Below, in pieces: positions 1 through 5,790 of a stretch of 5,790 nt of DNA; the stretch's first letter is position 1; each line of letters opens with the position of its first letter. Below the pieces are notes generated by a model. It searched no databases, was not told where the DNA came from, and worked only from the letters and a program-made list of their open reading frames with translations. Source of the DNA: DASXRU01 sp039933315. GTDB lineage: Bacteria; Acidobacteriota; Blastocatellia; Pyrinomonadales; Pyrinomonadaceae. The translations under genes were made by a program, and so were the position numbers. Where the stretch lies: assembly GCA_039933315.1 (NCBI GenBank), contig JBDTOI010000236.1, positions 1-5,790 of the forward strand, read 5' to 3'.

Positions 1-95
1 GATTTGAGATTTCAAATTATTGCAAATCTGAGATCTCAGATGCTTAGAGAATCCAAAGCGGTGTCGCGCTGCGCTTGCCACCGCACTCCAAATAG
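1..95. repeat. REP-like palindromic intergenic element
   Basis: The sequence shows a 16-bp perfect palindrome, ATCTGAGATCTCAGAT, at 26-41. A diverged copy, ATTTGAGATTTCAAAT, lies at 2-17 and matches it at 13 of 16 positions. A second hairpin follows, with arms GCGGTG (58-63) and CACCGC (79-84) around a GCGC-rich loop. From memory, this combination (an AT-rich palindromic lead, then a block that reads GGKRSATPL on the minus strand) recurs between genes in acidobacterial and other environmental genomes and produces many spurious small protein predictions. The left edge may lie outside the window. The right edge appears to be near 93-95, directly against the transporter reading frame. It could be a non-autonomous mobile repeat, but no transposase is present here. 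Confidence 0.6.
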
Positions 96-1349
96 TTGGC
101 GCTTACCAACTTGAACTCATCTTCAAACCCTGCAAGCAACCACATCGAATCGTCATCTCGCTGGCGGGCCCTGACCCTGCTTGCCATTGCTGAACTACTG
201 GGCATGTCCCTGTGGTTTAGTGGATCGGCGGTCGTGCCGGCCCTTCGCATTGAATGGCAACTGAGTGAGGCTGCCGCCAACTGGCTGACCCTCGCGGTGC
301 AGATTGGGTTTGTGTGCGGCACGCTGCTCAGCGCGATCTTTAACCTGCCTGACATTCTCCGCTCACGTTACCTCTTCGCCCTTACCGCGCTGGCCGGCGC
401 GCTGGCGAACGGAATTTTCGGAATGTATGCCGCCGGTCCGAAGCCGGCCATCGCCCTGAGATTTCTAACCGGAATGTTTCTCGCGGGCGTCTATCCACCG
501 GCCATGAAGATCATGGCGACATGGTTTCGGCGCGGCCGGGGAATGGCCCTGGGCATACTGGTCGGCGCCCTCACCCTGGGTAAGGCCGCTCCTTACCTGA
601 TCAATGCCATCGGTAGTTCGAACTGGCGATACAACGTGGTGGGAGCGTCGCTGCTGGCGGTGCTGGGTGGACTAATAGTTCTCTTGTTTCTCCGCGACGG
701 TCCTTATGCGCTGCCCGCGGCCAGGTTTGACTGGAAGCAAGTGGGCCGGGTTTTCAGCAATCGCGGCGTGCGGCTGGCCAGCTTCGGTTATTTCGGGCAC
801 ATGTGGGAACTCTATGCGATGTGGACCTGGATCCCGGTGATGATTCGCGCCAGCCTCTCGTTGCGGGGCAGCGATCCCACCTGGGCGGAAGTCGGTTCAT
901 TTTTGGTAATCGGTAGTGGAGCAGCCGGCTGCGTCATTGCCGGCCTGCTGGCGGATCGTCTGGGCCGTACTTTGGTGACTTCGTGGGCCATGGGTATTAG
1001 CGGCAGTTGCTGTTTGATCGTAGGCCTGTTCTTTGGCGCGCATCCATTGTTGCTTTTGATCGTGGCAGCGATCTGGGGTGCCAGCGTGGTGGCCGACTCG
1101 GCGCAGTTTTCTACCTGCGTGACCGAACTCGGCAACCCGCAATACATGGGCACGGCGTTAACGCTTCAGACCAGCCTTGGCTTTCTGCTGACCACGATTT
1201 CGATTCAGCTGATTCCTTCTCTGGAAAGGGCCGTGGGCTGGCGCTATGCATTCATGGCCCTGGCGCCCGGTCCCGCGCTGGGAATCCTGGCGATGTTGCG
1301 CCTGCGTAAGTTGCCGGAAGCGTTAAAGATCGCTGAGGGCCGGAGATGA
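96..1349 (+). CDS. MFS transporter, 12 predicted membrane segments
   Basis: This is an inner-membrane secondary transporter of the major facilitator superfamily; the substrate cannot be told from the sequence. The roughly 417 residues hold about twelve hydrophobic segments in two halves, split by a loop near residues 200-228. The second half carries the canonical MFS motif A as GLLADRLGR (283-291) after TM8. The equivalent loop in the first half is a weaker variant, NLPDILRSR (83-91). The TM4-TM5 region (RFLTGMFLAGVYPPAMK, then WFRRGRGMALG) is also typical. The length is normal for a 12-TM carrier. The start is uncertain: the frame opens after TAG at 93-95, and the only candidates before TM1 are TTG codons at 96 and 111, neither with a clear Shine-Dalgarno sequence. 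The first ATG (204) falls inside TM1 and is too late. The native 5' end may have been altered by the adjacent repeat. The family call is secure. Confidence 0.9.
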   Translation: MALTNLNSSSNPASNHIESSSRWRALTLLAIAELLGMSLWFSGSAVVPALRIEWQLSEAAANWLTLAVQIGFVCGTLLSAIFNLPDILRSRYLFALTALAGALANGIFGMYAAGPKPAIALRFLTGMFLAGVYPPAMKIMATWFRRGRGMALGILVGALTLGKAAPYLINAIGSSNWRYNVVGASLLAVLGGLIVLLFLRDGPYALPAARFDWKQVGRVFSNRGVRLASFGYFGHMWELYAMWTWIPVMIRASLSLRGSDPTWAEVGSFLVIGSGAAGCVIAGLLADRLGRTLVTSWAMGISGSCCLIVGLFFGAHPLLLLIVAAIWGASVVADSAQFSTCVTELGNPQYMGTALTLQTSLGFLLTTISIQLIPSLERAVGWRYAFMALAPGPALGILAMLRLRKLPEALKIAEGRR

Positions 1350-1361
1350 GCGAGAACGCAC

Positions 1362-1475
1362 GAGGAAGTTTCGCGCAAAGGCGGTAAGAAATGAAAAGCA
1401 GAAGGCGCAAAGGCGCTGAGTTTTCTTCTTTGCGCCTTCTGTCCTTCCTTTCTTAGCGCCTTTGCGTGAAACCTC
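1362..1475. repeat. Nested inverted repeat, REP/MITE-like, between MFS gene and nth
   Basis: Outer arms at 1362-1391 and 1449-1475 are imperfect reverse complements and share CGCAAAGGCG plus a GAGG...TTTC edge. Inside them, a perfect 14-bp stem, CAGAAGGCGCAAAG (1399-1412), pairs with 1428-1441 across a 15-nt loop. The core CGCAAAGGCG occurs at 1374-1383 and 1406-1415, and inverted at 1457-1466. The whole 114-nt element can fold into one long hairpin. It begins 13 nt after the transporter stop codon, so as RNA it could also limit read-through or protect the transporter message. I recall similar 'GCGCAAAGGCGC' repeats from many environmental bacterial genomes. No coding capacity is apparent. 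Confidence 0.75.
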
Positions 1476-1534
1476 AACTTGAAACCGACTGCGTCCGAAG
1501 TCTAAGCGATAGTCTTTCATCGATCACGTTTGTT

Positions 1535-1538
1535 AGGA
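1535..1538 (+). promoter_or_regulatory. Ribosome binding site that sets the GTG start of nth
   Basis: AGGA at 1535-1538 sits 7 nt before the GTG at 1546. The nearby ATG at 1538 is out of frame, so this site supports the GTG as the true start. Confidence 0.6.
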
Positions 1539-1545
1539 TGCTGCC

Positions 1546-2238
1546 GTGCCTAGGAAGCTTTCCCTCGAAGAACTAAAACAGAAGACGCGAAAGATTATTC
1601 GTCTGCTCAAGCGCGAGTATCCTAACGCCGAGTGCAGCCTGGTTCATTCCAACCCGTTCGAGTTACTAATTGCCACGATCCTCTCCGCCCAGTGCACGGA
1701 CGAAAGAGTAAACATTGTGACCGCGGATCTGTTTCGCAAATACCGCAAGCCGGAAGATTATTTGCAGGTGGCGGACACCGAGTTACAGGAAGACGTGCGC
1801 TCCACCGGCTTCTTTCGCAATAAATCAAAATCAATCCAGGGTGCGTCGCGGATGCTGATAGACAAATACAAGGGCCGCGTGCCGCAAACCATGGAGGAAT
1901 TGCTGGAGTTGCCGGGCGTCGCGCGCAAGACCGCGAACGTAGTATTGGGCAATGCTTATGGGATTTCCGCGGGCGTGGTCGTTGATACGCATGTCAGCCG
2001 CTTATCTCAGAGACTAGGCCTCACCCGAAATACTCAGCCGGAAAAAATTGAGCTGGATCTAATCGCGCTGGTGCCGCGCAAAGACTGGATTCAGTTTCCT
2101 CATTTAATGATCGCGCATGGCCGCAAGGTTTGTAAGGCGCGCCGGCCACTCTGCGAGCTTTGTGTAGTGGAAGAACTCTGCCCGTCTTCCTTACTCAAGC
2201 CGGGGAACGCGCCGGCAGGGGCTGGAACAGTCAAGTGA
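1546..2238 (+). CDS. nth: Endonuclease III (base-excision DNA glycosylase/AP lyase)
   Basis: Endonuclease III removes oxidised pyrimidines from DNA and cleaves the abasic site by beta-elimination, in cytoplasmic base excision repair. The 230-aa protein has the expected layout. An N-terminal helical part carries LLIATILSAQCTDERVN (40-56). The helix-hairpin-helix ELPGVARKTANVVLG (121-135) holds the catalytic lysine K128. VDTHVSR (146-152) holds the catalytic aspartate D147. A C-terminal [4Fe-4S] loop has cysteines C206, C213, C216 and C222 in the canonical C-x6-C-x2-C-x5-C spacing. The length is slightly above the usual 210-215 because of a short variable tail. Translation starts at GTG, placed by the AGGA site upstream. 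The gene stands alone, set off from the transporter by a long inverted repeat, and ends inside a stem-loop. All key residues are present, so it should be active. Confidence 0.97.
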   Translation: MPRKLSLEELKQKTRKIIRLLKREYPNAECSLVHSNPFELLIATILSAQCTDERVNIVTADLFRKYRKPEDYLQVADTELQEDVRSTGFFRNKSKSIQGASRMLIDKYKGRVPQTMEELLELPGVARKTANVVLGNAYGISAGVVVDTHVSRLSQRLGLTRNTQPEKIELDLIALVPRKDWIQFPHLMIAHGRKVCKARRPLCELCVVEELCPSSLLKPGNAPAGAGTVK

Positions 2239-2255
2239 CAACGATGGTCACTTGA
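2231..2255 (+). terminator. Stem-loop overlapping the nth stop codon, possible terminator
   Basis: TCAAGTGAC (2231-2239) and GTCACTTGA (2247-2255) are exact reverse complements around a 7-nt loop. The nth TGA (2236-2238) is inside the left arm. No T-run follows, so this is not a classic intrinsic terminator. It may act as a 3' end stabiliser, or as a weak or factor-assisted terminator. Confidence 0.4.
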
Positions 2256-2588
2256 AGAGTATCTTTGCCGCCATCCGACGCAATTCCTTGCGACCTGGAA
2301 GTTTCTTGTGCCTGGCCTCTCGTTCGTCCCCTGGATTTGGCCGCTTTCATTGCCGGAAGTACAAAACGGAAGTCTTGCCGAAAGCTCCCGGATGGTAATC
2401 GACTCCACGGCAGGGTATGGTCGACGTTCCGGCTCATGTTCACTCCGAATGAGATTGCGCGTCTCGGGATGGCAATGGTCCATCGTCAGAATATTTAGGG
2501 TTGAGGAATGGCGGCGGAAATACAAACAACGAGCGAGGGCAAGTTGTCTCGTTCAATTCCTGGAAAATTGGATGCGGAAAGGCAATGA
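2239..2588. other. 350-nt stretch with no recognised gene
   Basis: Apart from the stem-loop at its left edge and the lipoprotein ribosome binding site at its right edge, I recognise nothing here. On the + strand, the frame of nth stays open after the nth stop codon all the way to a TGA at 2590-2592. The predicted peptide is rich in tryptophan, arginine and serine and resembles no family I know. Other frames on both strands are also open for 60 codons or more, so the segment may be eroded former coding sequence. A promoter for the lipoprotein gene should lie here, but no convincing -35/-10 pair stands out. Confidence 0.5.
2576..2582 (+). promoter_or_regulatory. Ribosome binding site of the lipoprotein gene
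   Basis: GGAAAGG at 2576-2582 lies 6 nt before the ATG at 2589. The site and start recur, mutated, at 4880-4895 (GAAAAGG, then ATG), which suggests this is the true start. Confidence 0.65.
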
Positions 2589-3842
2589 ATGACAAATACG
2601 AAGCTGGTTTTATCGATCCTCATGCTTATGGCAGTGTCGTTATCGTGTAAGTTGCTCAATCGAACAACTTCTAAAAATGCGAGCAACGGGCCGGCGATTG
2701 ATTTTGTGACCCCCGGAAAGGGGCTCAACGTCACCGTACAGCTTGATAAAAAGCAGACCGCGGGCACGATGGTCGCGCGCACGGGCGGTAGCGTTTCACT
2801 TACGGCGGCGGATGGGAGCAAATTCACGCTCGACGTCCCGGCCGACGCGCTTGAGGCGGACACGACAATAACAATGACGGCGGTTAAAAGCCTCGCCGGT
2901 GCACCGCTGGACAATAACACTCCGACCGCGGTTCAGCTCGAGCCTTCCGGTTTGTTCTTCAAGGAAATGGCAACGCTGACGATCGTGCCGGCCAAAGACA
3001 TTCCAATCAAGCAGCAAATCATCTTCGGCTACGAAGGCGACGGACAGGATTATCATTTGGCAGTGGTCGATCCGAAGAGCAAAGAGATCAAGATCAAGTT
3101 GATGCAATTCAGCGGAGCAGGCGTTGGCAGCGGATCGGATTCAGCCTGGGCAGCAAATTCAACGATCCAGGCAAGCAAAGGGAGTACCAGGATATGGCAA
3201 AAACTCGGAGAACATACGCAGGCTGAGCGCCAGAGACAATTGCTCGGTGATGAGTCTGGGAGCAGCGAGCGGGTCGAGAAAGGGAAATCAACGCTGGATC
3301 AATTCGAAGATCAGGTTGTCTCAAAGGAAATAGCCGCTGCCGAATTGGATTGTAAGCATGCAACGCAGGCCATGAAGGACCTGCTTTTCCTGGAAAGAAT
3401 GAGACAGCTTCTCGGCTTCGAAGCCACACCGAAATTCGAGGAAAATGTTGCAAAACTCGACAAAATCATTAAAGAGTGCAAGCAGGCTTACGGCGTCTCG
3501 GTACCTTACCGCGTCTCGGGAGTAAGCAATGGTGTTTCCTTCACCGGCCAAATCTGCAGCCTTGATAAGCCGTTCGTGATTGACGCTACATTTCCTGGCG
3601 GTGGTTCTGCGAAAACCACATTCACGCCGAGGAGTGCCAATGGTGGAACAACATCGGTCTCCGGTGGTGGAGCCGGGTGTGTTCAATCGGGTAGTGGCAA
3701 CTATACGGTTACCATCAGCCAGGATTCAGGATCGCTAACCTGGACCAGCACCAGCACGCTCACCTGCCCTGGGGTTAGTAATAGCAGAACCGCTACTTTT
3801 ACACTTCCGCTTCAACCCGGCCCCGAAATCTCCTGTCCCTGA
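2589..3842 (+). CDS. Predicted lipoprotein with ZU5-like beta domain
   Basis: This 417-aa exported protein has no function I can name. An N-terminal signal with a hydrophobic core (6-19) ends in SLSC with the lipidation cysteine at C20, so it is probably anchored in the cell envelope. The lipobox is non-standard at -3 (serine). Residues 65-135 read like a ZU5-type beta domain: GGSVSLTAADGSKFTLDVP, then PADALEADTTITM, then LEPSGLFFKEMATLTI. A charged, probably helical segment follows (about 200-300). The end is a glycine-, serine- and threonine-rich beta region (305-417). Besides C20 there are six cysteines (255, 297, 323, 364, 393, 416), an even number compatible with disulfides outside the cytoplasm. 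The ATG has a good ribosome binding site. A secreted protein gene follows after 57 nt and is probably co-transcribed. Fragments of a paralogue lie downstream. The lipoprotein and ZU5-like calls come from motif reading only. Confidence 0.85.
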   Translation: MTNTKLVLSILMLMAVSLSCKLLNRTTSKNASNGPAIDFVTPGKGLNVTVQLDKKQTAGTMVARTGGSVSLTAADGSKFTLDVPADALEADTTITMTAVKSLAGAPLDNNTPTAVQLEPSGLFFKEMATLTIVPAKDIPIKQQIIFGYEGDGQDYHLAVVDPKSKEIKIKLMQFSGAGVGSGSDSAWAANSTIQASKGSTRIWQKLGEHTQAERQRQLLGDESGSSERVEKGKSTLDQFEDQVVSKEIAAAELDCKHATQAMKDLLFLERMRQLLGFEATPKFEENVAKLDKIIKECKQAYGVSVPYRVSGVSNGVSFTGQICSLDKPFVIDATFPGGGSAKTTFTPRSANGGTTSVSGGGAGCVQSGSGNYTVTISQDSGSLTWTSTSTLTCPGVSNSRTATFTLPLQPGPEISCP

Positions 3843-3860
3843 GGGTCATGAAGGGCTGGC
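3826..3860 (+). repeat. Parent copy of duplicated lipoprotein 3' end
   Basis: This 35-nt stretch covers the last codons of the lipoprotein (ISCP and TGA) and 18 nt beyond. It matches 4777-4811 at 28 of 35 positions without gaps, by hand count. Confidence 0.65.
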
Positions 3861-3889
3861 GGAGAATAGTAATTCCTAATTTCGAGAGT

Positions 3890-3896
3890 GAGGTGA
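3890..3896 (+). promoter_or_regulatory. Strong ribosome binding site of the secreted-protein gene
   Basis: GAGGTGA at 3890-3896 is a near-ideal match to the 16S anti-Shine-Dalgarno. The GAGG core lies 6 nt before the ATG at 3900, and no other in-frame start is better placed. Confidence 0.75.
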
Positions 3897-3899
3897 AAG

Positions 3900-4763
3900 A
3901 TGAAAACCAGAACTTACAAACAGCTGGCAGCCTTAACATTTGTTTCCGCTTTCTTGAGTGTCGGCATTACAAATGCACAGACCCAGAATACGTATGGTGG
4001 CGGATACAGCACAGGTTACGGCACGGTGTACGGATCGTTTGGCCAGGCCATGGCGACGCAGAACATCTACAACACGATGCAGATGCAAATGCAAAAGACG
4101 ATGATGCGCAACACCATGATCAAAAAGTGGGGTCGTGCCGCAGTTGAGAAAGCCGAGCGTGAAGCGGGATCCGGCTCGTCGTCTCGCACCAGGACATCAG
4201 GCTCACCTGCATCTTCCGGTTCAAAGATCGTTGTGCCGCCTCCTCGGGTGGTGCGAAACCACGGTGTGTTTCGCCCCGATGCGACCGTCGATACCGGCAA
4301 GGCACTGGCCGATGCCCTTGCTGAAACGCCGGCGGAAAAGGCGCTGATAAGGCAAATATACGCAGCTACTAAGGCTGCCTACGAAAAGGAAGCCGCTTTA
4401 AAAGGCTGGAAGAACAATATCGCCGCCGGGCTGACATTCTTTACAATCGCGGCTATGTCGGTTTACCGCGATGCCGAAGCACCCGGCGATGATGCTGTGA
4501 ACAACTATTTTAATGTCGTGAACAGTGCTCTGGACGAAATACCGGAATTTGCAACTGTCGCGAACAAAGACAAACAGAGCTACAACAATATGCTGATCGG
4601 TTTCGGCGGGATGTTGCTGGCAGGCAATTTGGAAGGAAAACAAAGAAACGATGCCGCGACGATTGCAACTTTTCAAAAACTCGCCGGAAGGTTGATTCAA
4701 ATGGTGCTAAAGACAAATCCTGACAATCTCCGAATCGAAAACGGGCAGATCGTCATGAAGTAG
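3900..4763 (+). CDS. Secreted protein of unknown function, possibly DUF6683-like
   Basis: A 287-aa protein with a clear Sec signal peptide: MKTRTYK, a hydrophobic core (8-22), then a likely signal peptidase I cut after TNA (A26). The mature N-terminus is low-complexity, first glycine/tyrosine-rich (32-47), then methionine/glutamine/asparagine-rich with MQMQMQ at 60-65. A serine/glycine linker (90-109) and VVPPPRVV lead to a conserved-looking domain that starts at HGVFRP (121-126) and is mostly helical to the end. It includes ALADALAETPAEKALIRQIY and an alanine-rich hydrophobic helix, NNIAAGLTFFTIAAMSVY (172-189). The arrangement FRP, TPAEKAL, then NIAAGLTFF resembles what I remember of DUF6683, but I cannot confirm this. 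The mature protein lacks cysteine. It lies 57 nt after the lipoprotein gene, so the two probably form an operon and may act together in the envelope. Confidence 0.85.
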   Translation: MKTRTYKQLAALTFVSAFLSVGITNAQTQNTYGGGYSTGYGTVYGSFGQAMATQNIYNTMQMQMQKTMMRNTMIKKWGRAAVEKAEREAGSGSSSRTRTSGSPASSGSKIVVPPPRVVRNHGVFRPDATVDTGKALADALAETPAEKALIRQIYAATKAAYEKEAALKGWKNNIAAGLTFFTIAAMSVYRDAEAPGDDAVNNYFNVVNSALDEIPEFATVANKDKQSYNNMLIGFGGMLLAGNLEGKQRNDAATIATFQKLAGRLIQMVLKTNPDNLRIENGQIVMK

Positions 4764-4770
4764 TTTCGCG

Positions 4771-4811
4771 CTTCCAAGATCTCATGTCCCTGATTGTCAT
4801 CAAAGGCTTGC
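4771..4811 (+). pseudogene. Relic of the 3' end of a lipoprotein paralogue
   Basis: Positions 4777-4811 match the end of the upstream lipoprotein gene and the sequence after its stop codon (3826-3860) at 28 of 35 positions. The final codons ATC TCA TGT CCC TGA still read ISCP-stop, as in the intact gene (ATC TCC TGT CCC TGA). Only about eight codons of the body remain, and it begins just after the stop codon of the secreted-protein gene. It is too short to be functional and looks like a deletion remnant. Confidence 0.6.
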
Positions 4812-4841
4812 TAATGATAAACGGCGGCTGCGGAATGTCGC

Positions 4842-4863
4842 GGCCTTCCACTTGTGGCCTTCC
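4842..4863 (+). repeat. Short direct repeat in the relic region
   Basis: GGCCTTCC occurs at 4842-4849 and again at 4856-4863, 6 nt apart. The spacing includes a small CCAC-TT-GTGG hairpin. It may mark a rearrangement point, but repeats this short also occur by chance. Confidence 0.25.
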
Positions 4864-4925
4864 TGGGAAAGGCTGATGCGAAAAGGCAACAAATGACAAA
4901 TAGGAAGTCTCAGGACACACCTTAA
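4860..4925 (+). pseudogene. Relic of the 5' end of a lipoprotein paralogue
   Basis: Positions 4860-4907 match 2557-2603, the ribosome binding site and first codons of the lipoprotein gene, in 39 of 48 aligned columns including one single-base gap. The relic has GAAAAGG, then ATG ACA AAT (M-T-N, as in the intact gene). After that it diverges and stops at TAA (4923-4925) after ten codons. There is no signal peptide, so no functional product is expected. It may still bind ribosomes. Confidence 0.6.
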
Positions 4926-5035
4926 CGGCCCGATGGCGGGTTCTGGGTGGATTCGTATCAGGCGCTCGTGAAGCTGCAACGTTAAAGTTACAGAGTACCT
5001 GCACGCCGCGCGGTTTTCACAAGCTAAGCGCGAGC

Positions 5036-5790
5036 CTACAGCTTACGCAGGTAGGCCAGCAGCGCGGCTCGTTCGTCCGCCGTGACAAACCCGCGATTGA
5101 TCACGAGGCCGTTCGACGAAAGGAATGGCGGCAAGTTGGGTGGTGGATTCAGCCGAGCCACTCGCCTGAAGAACGCATCGTAGTGGTCCAGCATCTCCTC
5201 GAGCGTAGCCGCGGAGTTGTTGTGAAAATACGGAGCGGTTTTGCTGATTCCGCGCAATTGGGTGACGTCCATCACGCCGAGGTCCGCAGGTTGGCCCGTA
5301 AGAAGCAGTCGTCCCGGGTCCGAAGTGGTGACGAATTGAAACGTGCCGTTCGCCAGCGTAATGCGATACCTGCGCGCGTTACGCGCCAGACGATCGGGAC
5401 AGGGCTGGTAGCCATCCGTGGCCGGGCGCGGACAAGGAGTCTGGATGTTGTGATAACGCGCGAGGGGGCGGACGAACGCGGTCTCAGGCGTTGACCCGCT
5501 CGGATGCAGTGTACCGCCATGACATTGGGCGCAAGCGCGATTGAAAACTACCTTGCCCTGCTGCTCAACTTCGTTCAGTTCCGGGTCAGGGTCTGGGAAT
5601 ACTGTCGAGCCGGAGAGGATCGCGTCGGCCAGCAATTCCACCCCGGGCGATGAAAACAGAGTCCGCTGGAAGGCCGCCAGGTCGTCGAGCATACGAGCCG
5701 ATGGTTCTTCAGACACTTGAGCGTGCGCGAAGAGGGCGCCGCGGGCTTGTTCCTGAAGCGTGCCGAAGCGGGCATCGTGCTGGTAGCCGC
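5036..5790 (-). CDS. C-type cytochrome, di-heme peroxidase/MauG-like, C-terminal part
   Basis: An exported electron-transfer or peroxidase protein of the bacterial di-heme cytochrome c peroxidase/MauG type; which member is unknown. The visible 250 residues carry one heme motif, CAQCH, encoded by 5519-5533. The family hallmark TAPYFHNNSAATLEEM, which in relatives lies near the C-terminal heme, is encoded around 5190-5240. In relatives a first CxxCH lies closer to the N-terminus, so the second heme site is probably outside the window. The GTG at 5716 is not a credible start: the same frame stays open to the window edge as GYQHDARFGTLQEQARGAL, which fits the family. A CPRP...CPDRL insert (about residues 119-132 of the visible part) adds two cysteines. 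The gene converges on the lipoprotein unit with 272 nt between stop codons. It looks intact in what can be seen. Confidence 0.85.
   Translation of the reverse strand, partial: GYQHDARFGTLQEQARGALFAHAQVSEEPSARMLDDLAAFQRTLFSSPGVELLADAILSGSTVFPDPDPELNEVEQQGKVVFNRACAQCHGGTLHPSGSTPETAFVRPLARYHNIQTPCPRPATDGYQPCPDRLARNARRYRITLANGTFQFVTTSDPGRLLLTGQPADLGVMDVTQLRGISKTAPYFHNNSAATLEEMLDHYDAFFRRVARLNPPPNLPPFLSSNGLVINRGFVTADERAALLAYLRKL

Noticed and set aside
44..355. Minus-strand reading frame ending in GGKRSATPLWIL
   Set aside because: Antisense to the transporter, and its tail is the translation of the REP-like repeat.
1479..1508. Possible nth promoter: TTGAAA (1479-1484) with TAAGCG (1503-1508), 18-nt spacer
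   Set aside because: The -10 match is poor and the -35 lies at the edge of the inverted repeat; too weak to annotate.
2308..2592. A 94-aa protein starting at GTG 2308
   Set aside because: No ribosome binding site at 2308 and unlikely amino-acid composition. Only the end of the frame is supported, by the duplicated junction, so it is reported as a finding and not as a gene.
3124..3333. Overlapping frames inside the lipoprotein gene
   Set aside because: They lie in other frames of a well-supported gene and resemble no protein family.
4922..4985. TTAACG / CGTTAA inverted repeat
   Set aside because: Only 6 bp per arm and 52 nt apart; expected by chance.
5006..5017. CCGCGCGG followed by TTTT as a terminator for the secreted-protein gene
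   Set aside because: The 8-bp palindrome has no loop and the T-run is only four long.
5036..5716. Cytochrome gene as a complete 226-aa protein starting at GTG 5716
   Set aside because: The same frame is open to the window edge with family-like sequence, there is no signal peptide at 5716, and a second heme site is expected upstream.

Overview
The window looks like a chromosomal piece from a soil or sediment bacterium, most likely an Acidobacteriota member (Blastocatellia-like). This is an inference. It rests on the moderately GC-rich coding style, the palindromic REP-like elements between genes, the LSLSC-type lipoprotein signal and the mix of genes. No rRNA, tRNA or other marker is present to prove it.

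Layout, left to right. Positions 1-95 hold a REP-like palindromic element that abuts the start of a major facilitator superfamily (MFS) transporter (96-1349, +), which opens with a TTG codon and no visible ribosome binding site. A 114-nt nested inverted repeat (1362-1475) separates it from nth, endonuclease III (1546-2238, +), which carries all catalytic and iron-sulfur residues. The nth stop codon lies inside a perfect 9-bp stem-loop. A 350-nt stretch without a recognised gene follows. Next are two exported proteins in the same orientation, 57 nt apart: a 417-aa lipoprotein with a ZU5-like beta domain (2589-3842) and a 287-aa signal-peptide protein (3900-4763). Beyond them, 4764-5035 holds fragments of a decayed paralogue of the lipoprotein gene. 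Converging from the right is the C-terminal part of a c-type cytochrome of the di-heme peroxidase/MauG-like group (5036 to beyond 5790, -), whose start lies outside the window.

Functional grouping. The transporter and nth look like independent housekeeping genes separated by repeats. The lipoprotein and secreted protein look like one two-gene envelope unit of unknown function. The most interesting observation is that both ends of the lipoprotein gene recur as separate, roughly 80%-identical fragments downstream (3' end at 4777-4811, 5' end at 4860-4907). This suggests the unit was once part of a tandem array of lipoprotein paralogues, now collapsed. I found no CRISPR, phage, toxin-antitoxin, insertion sequence or RNA gene.
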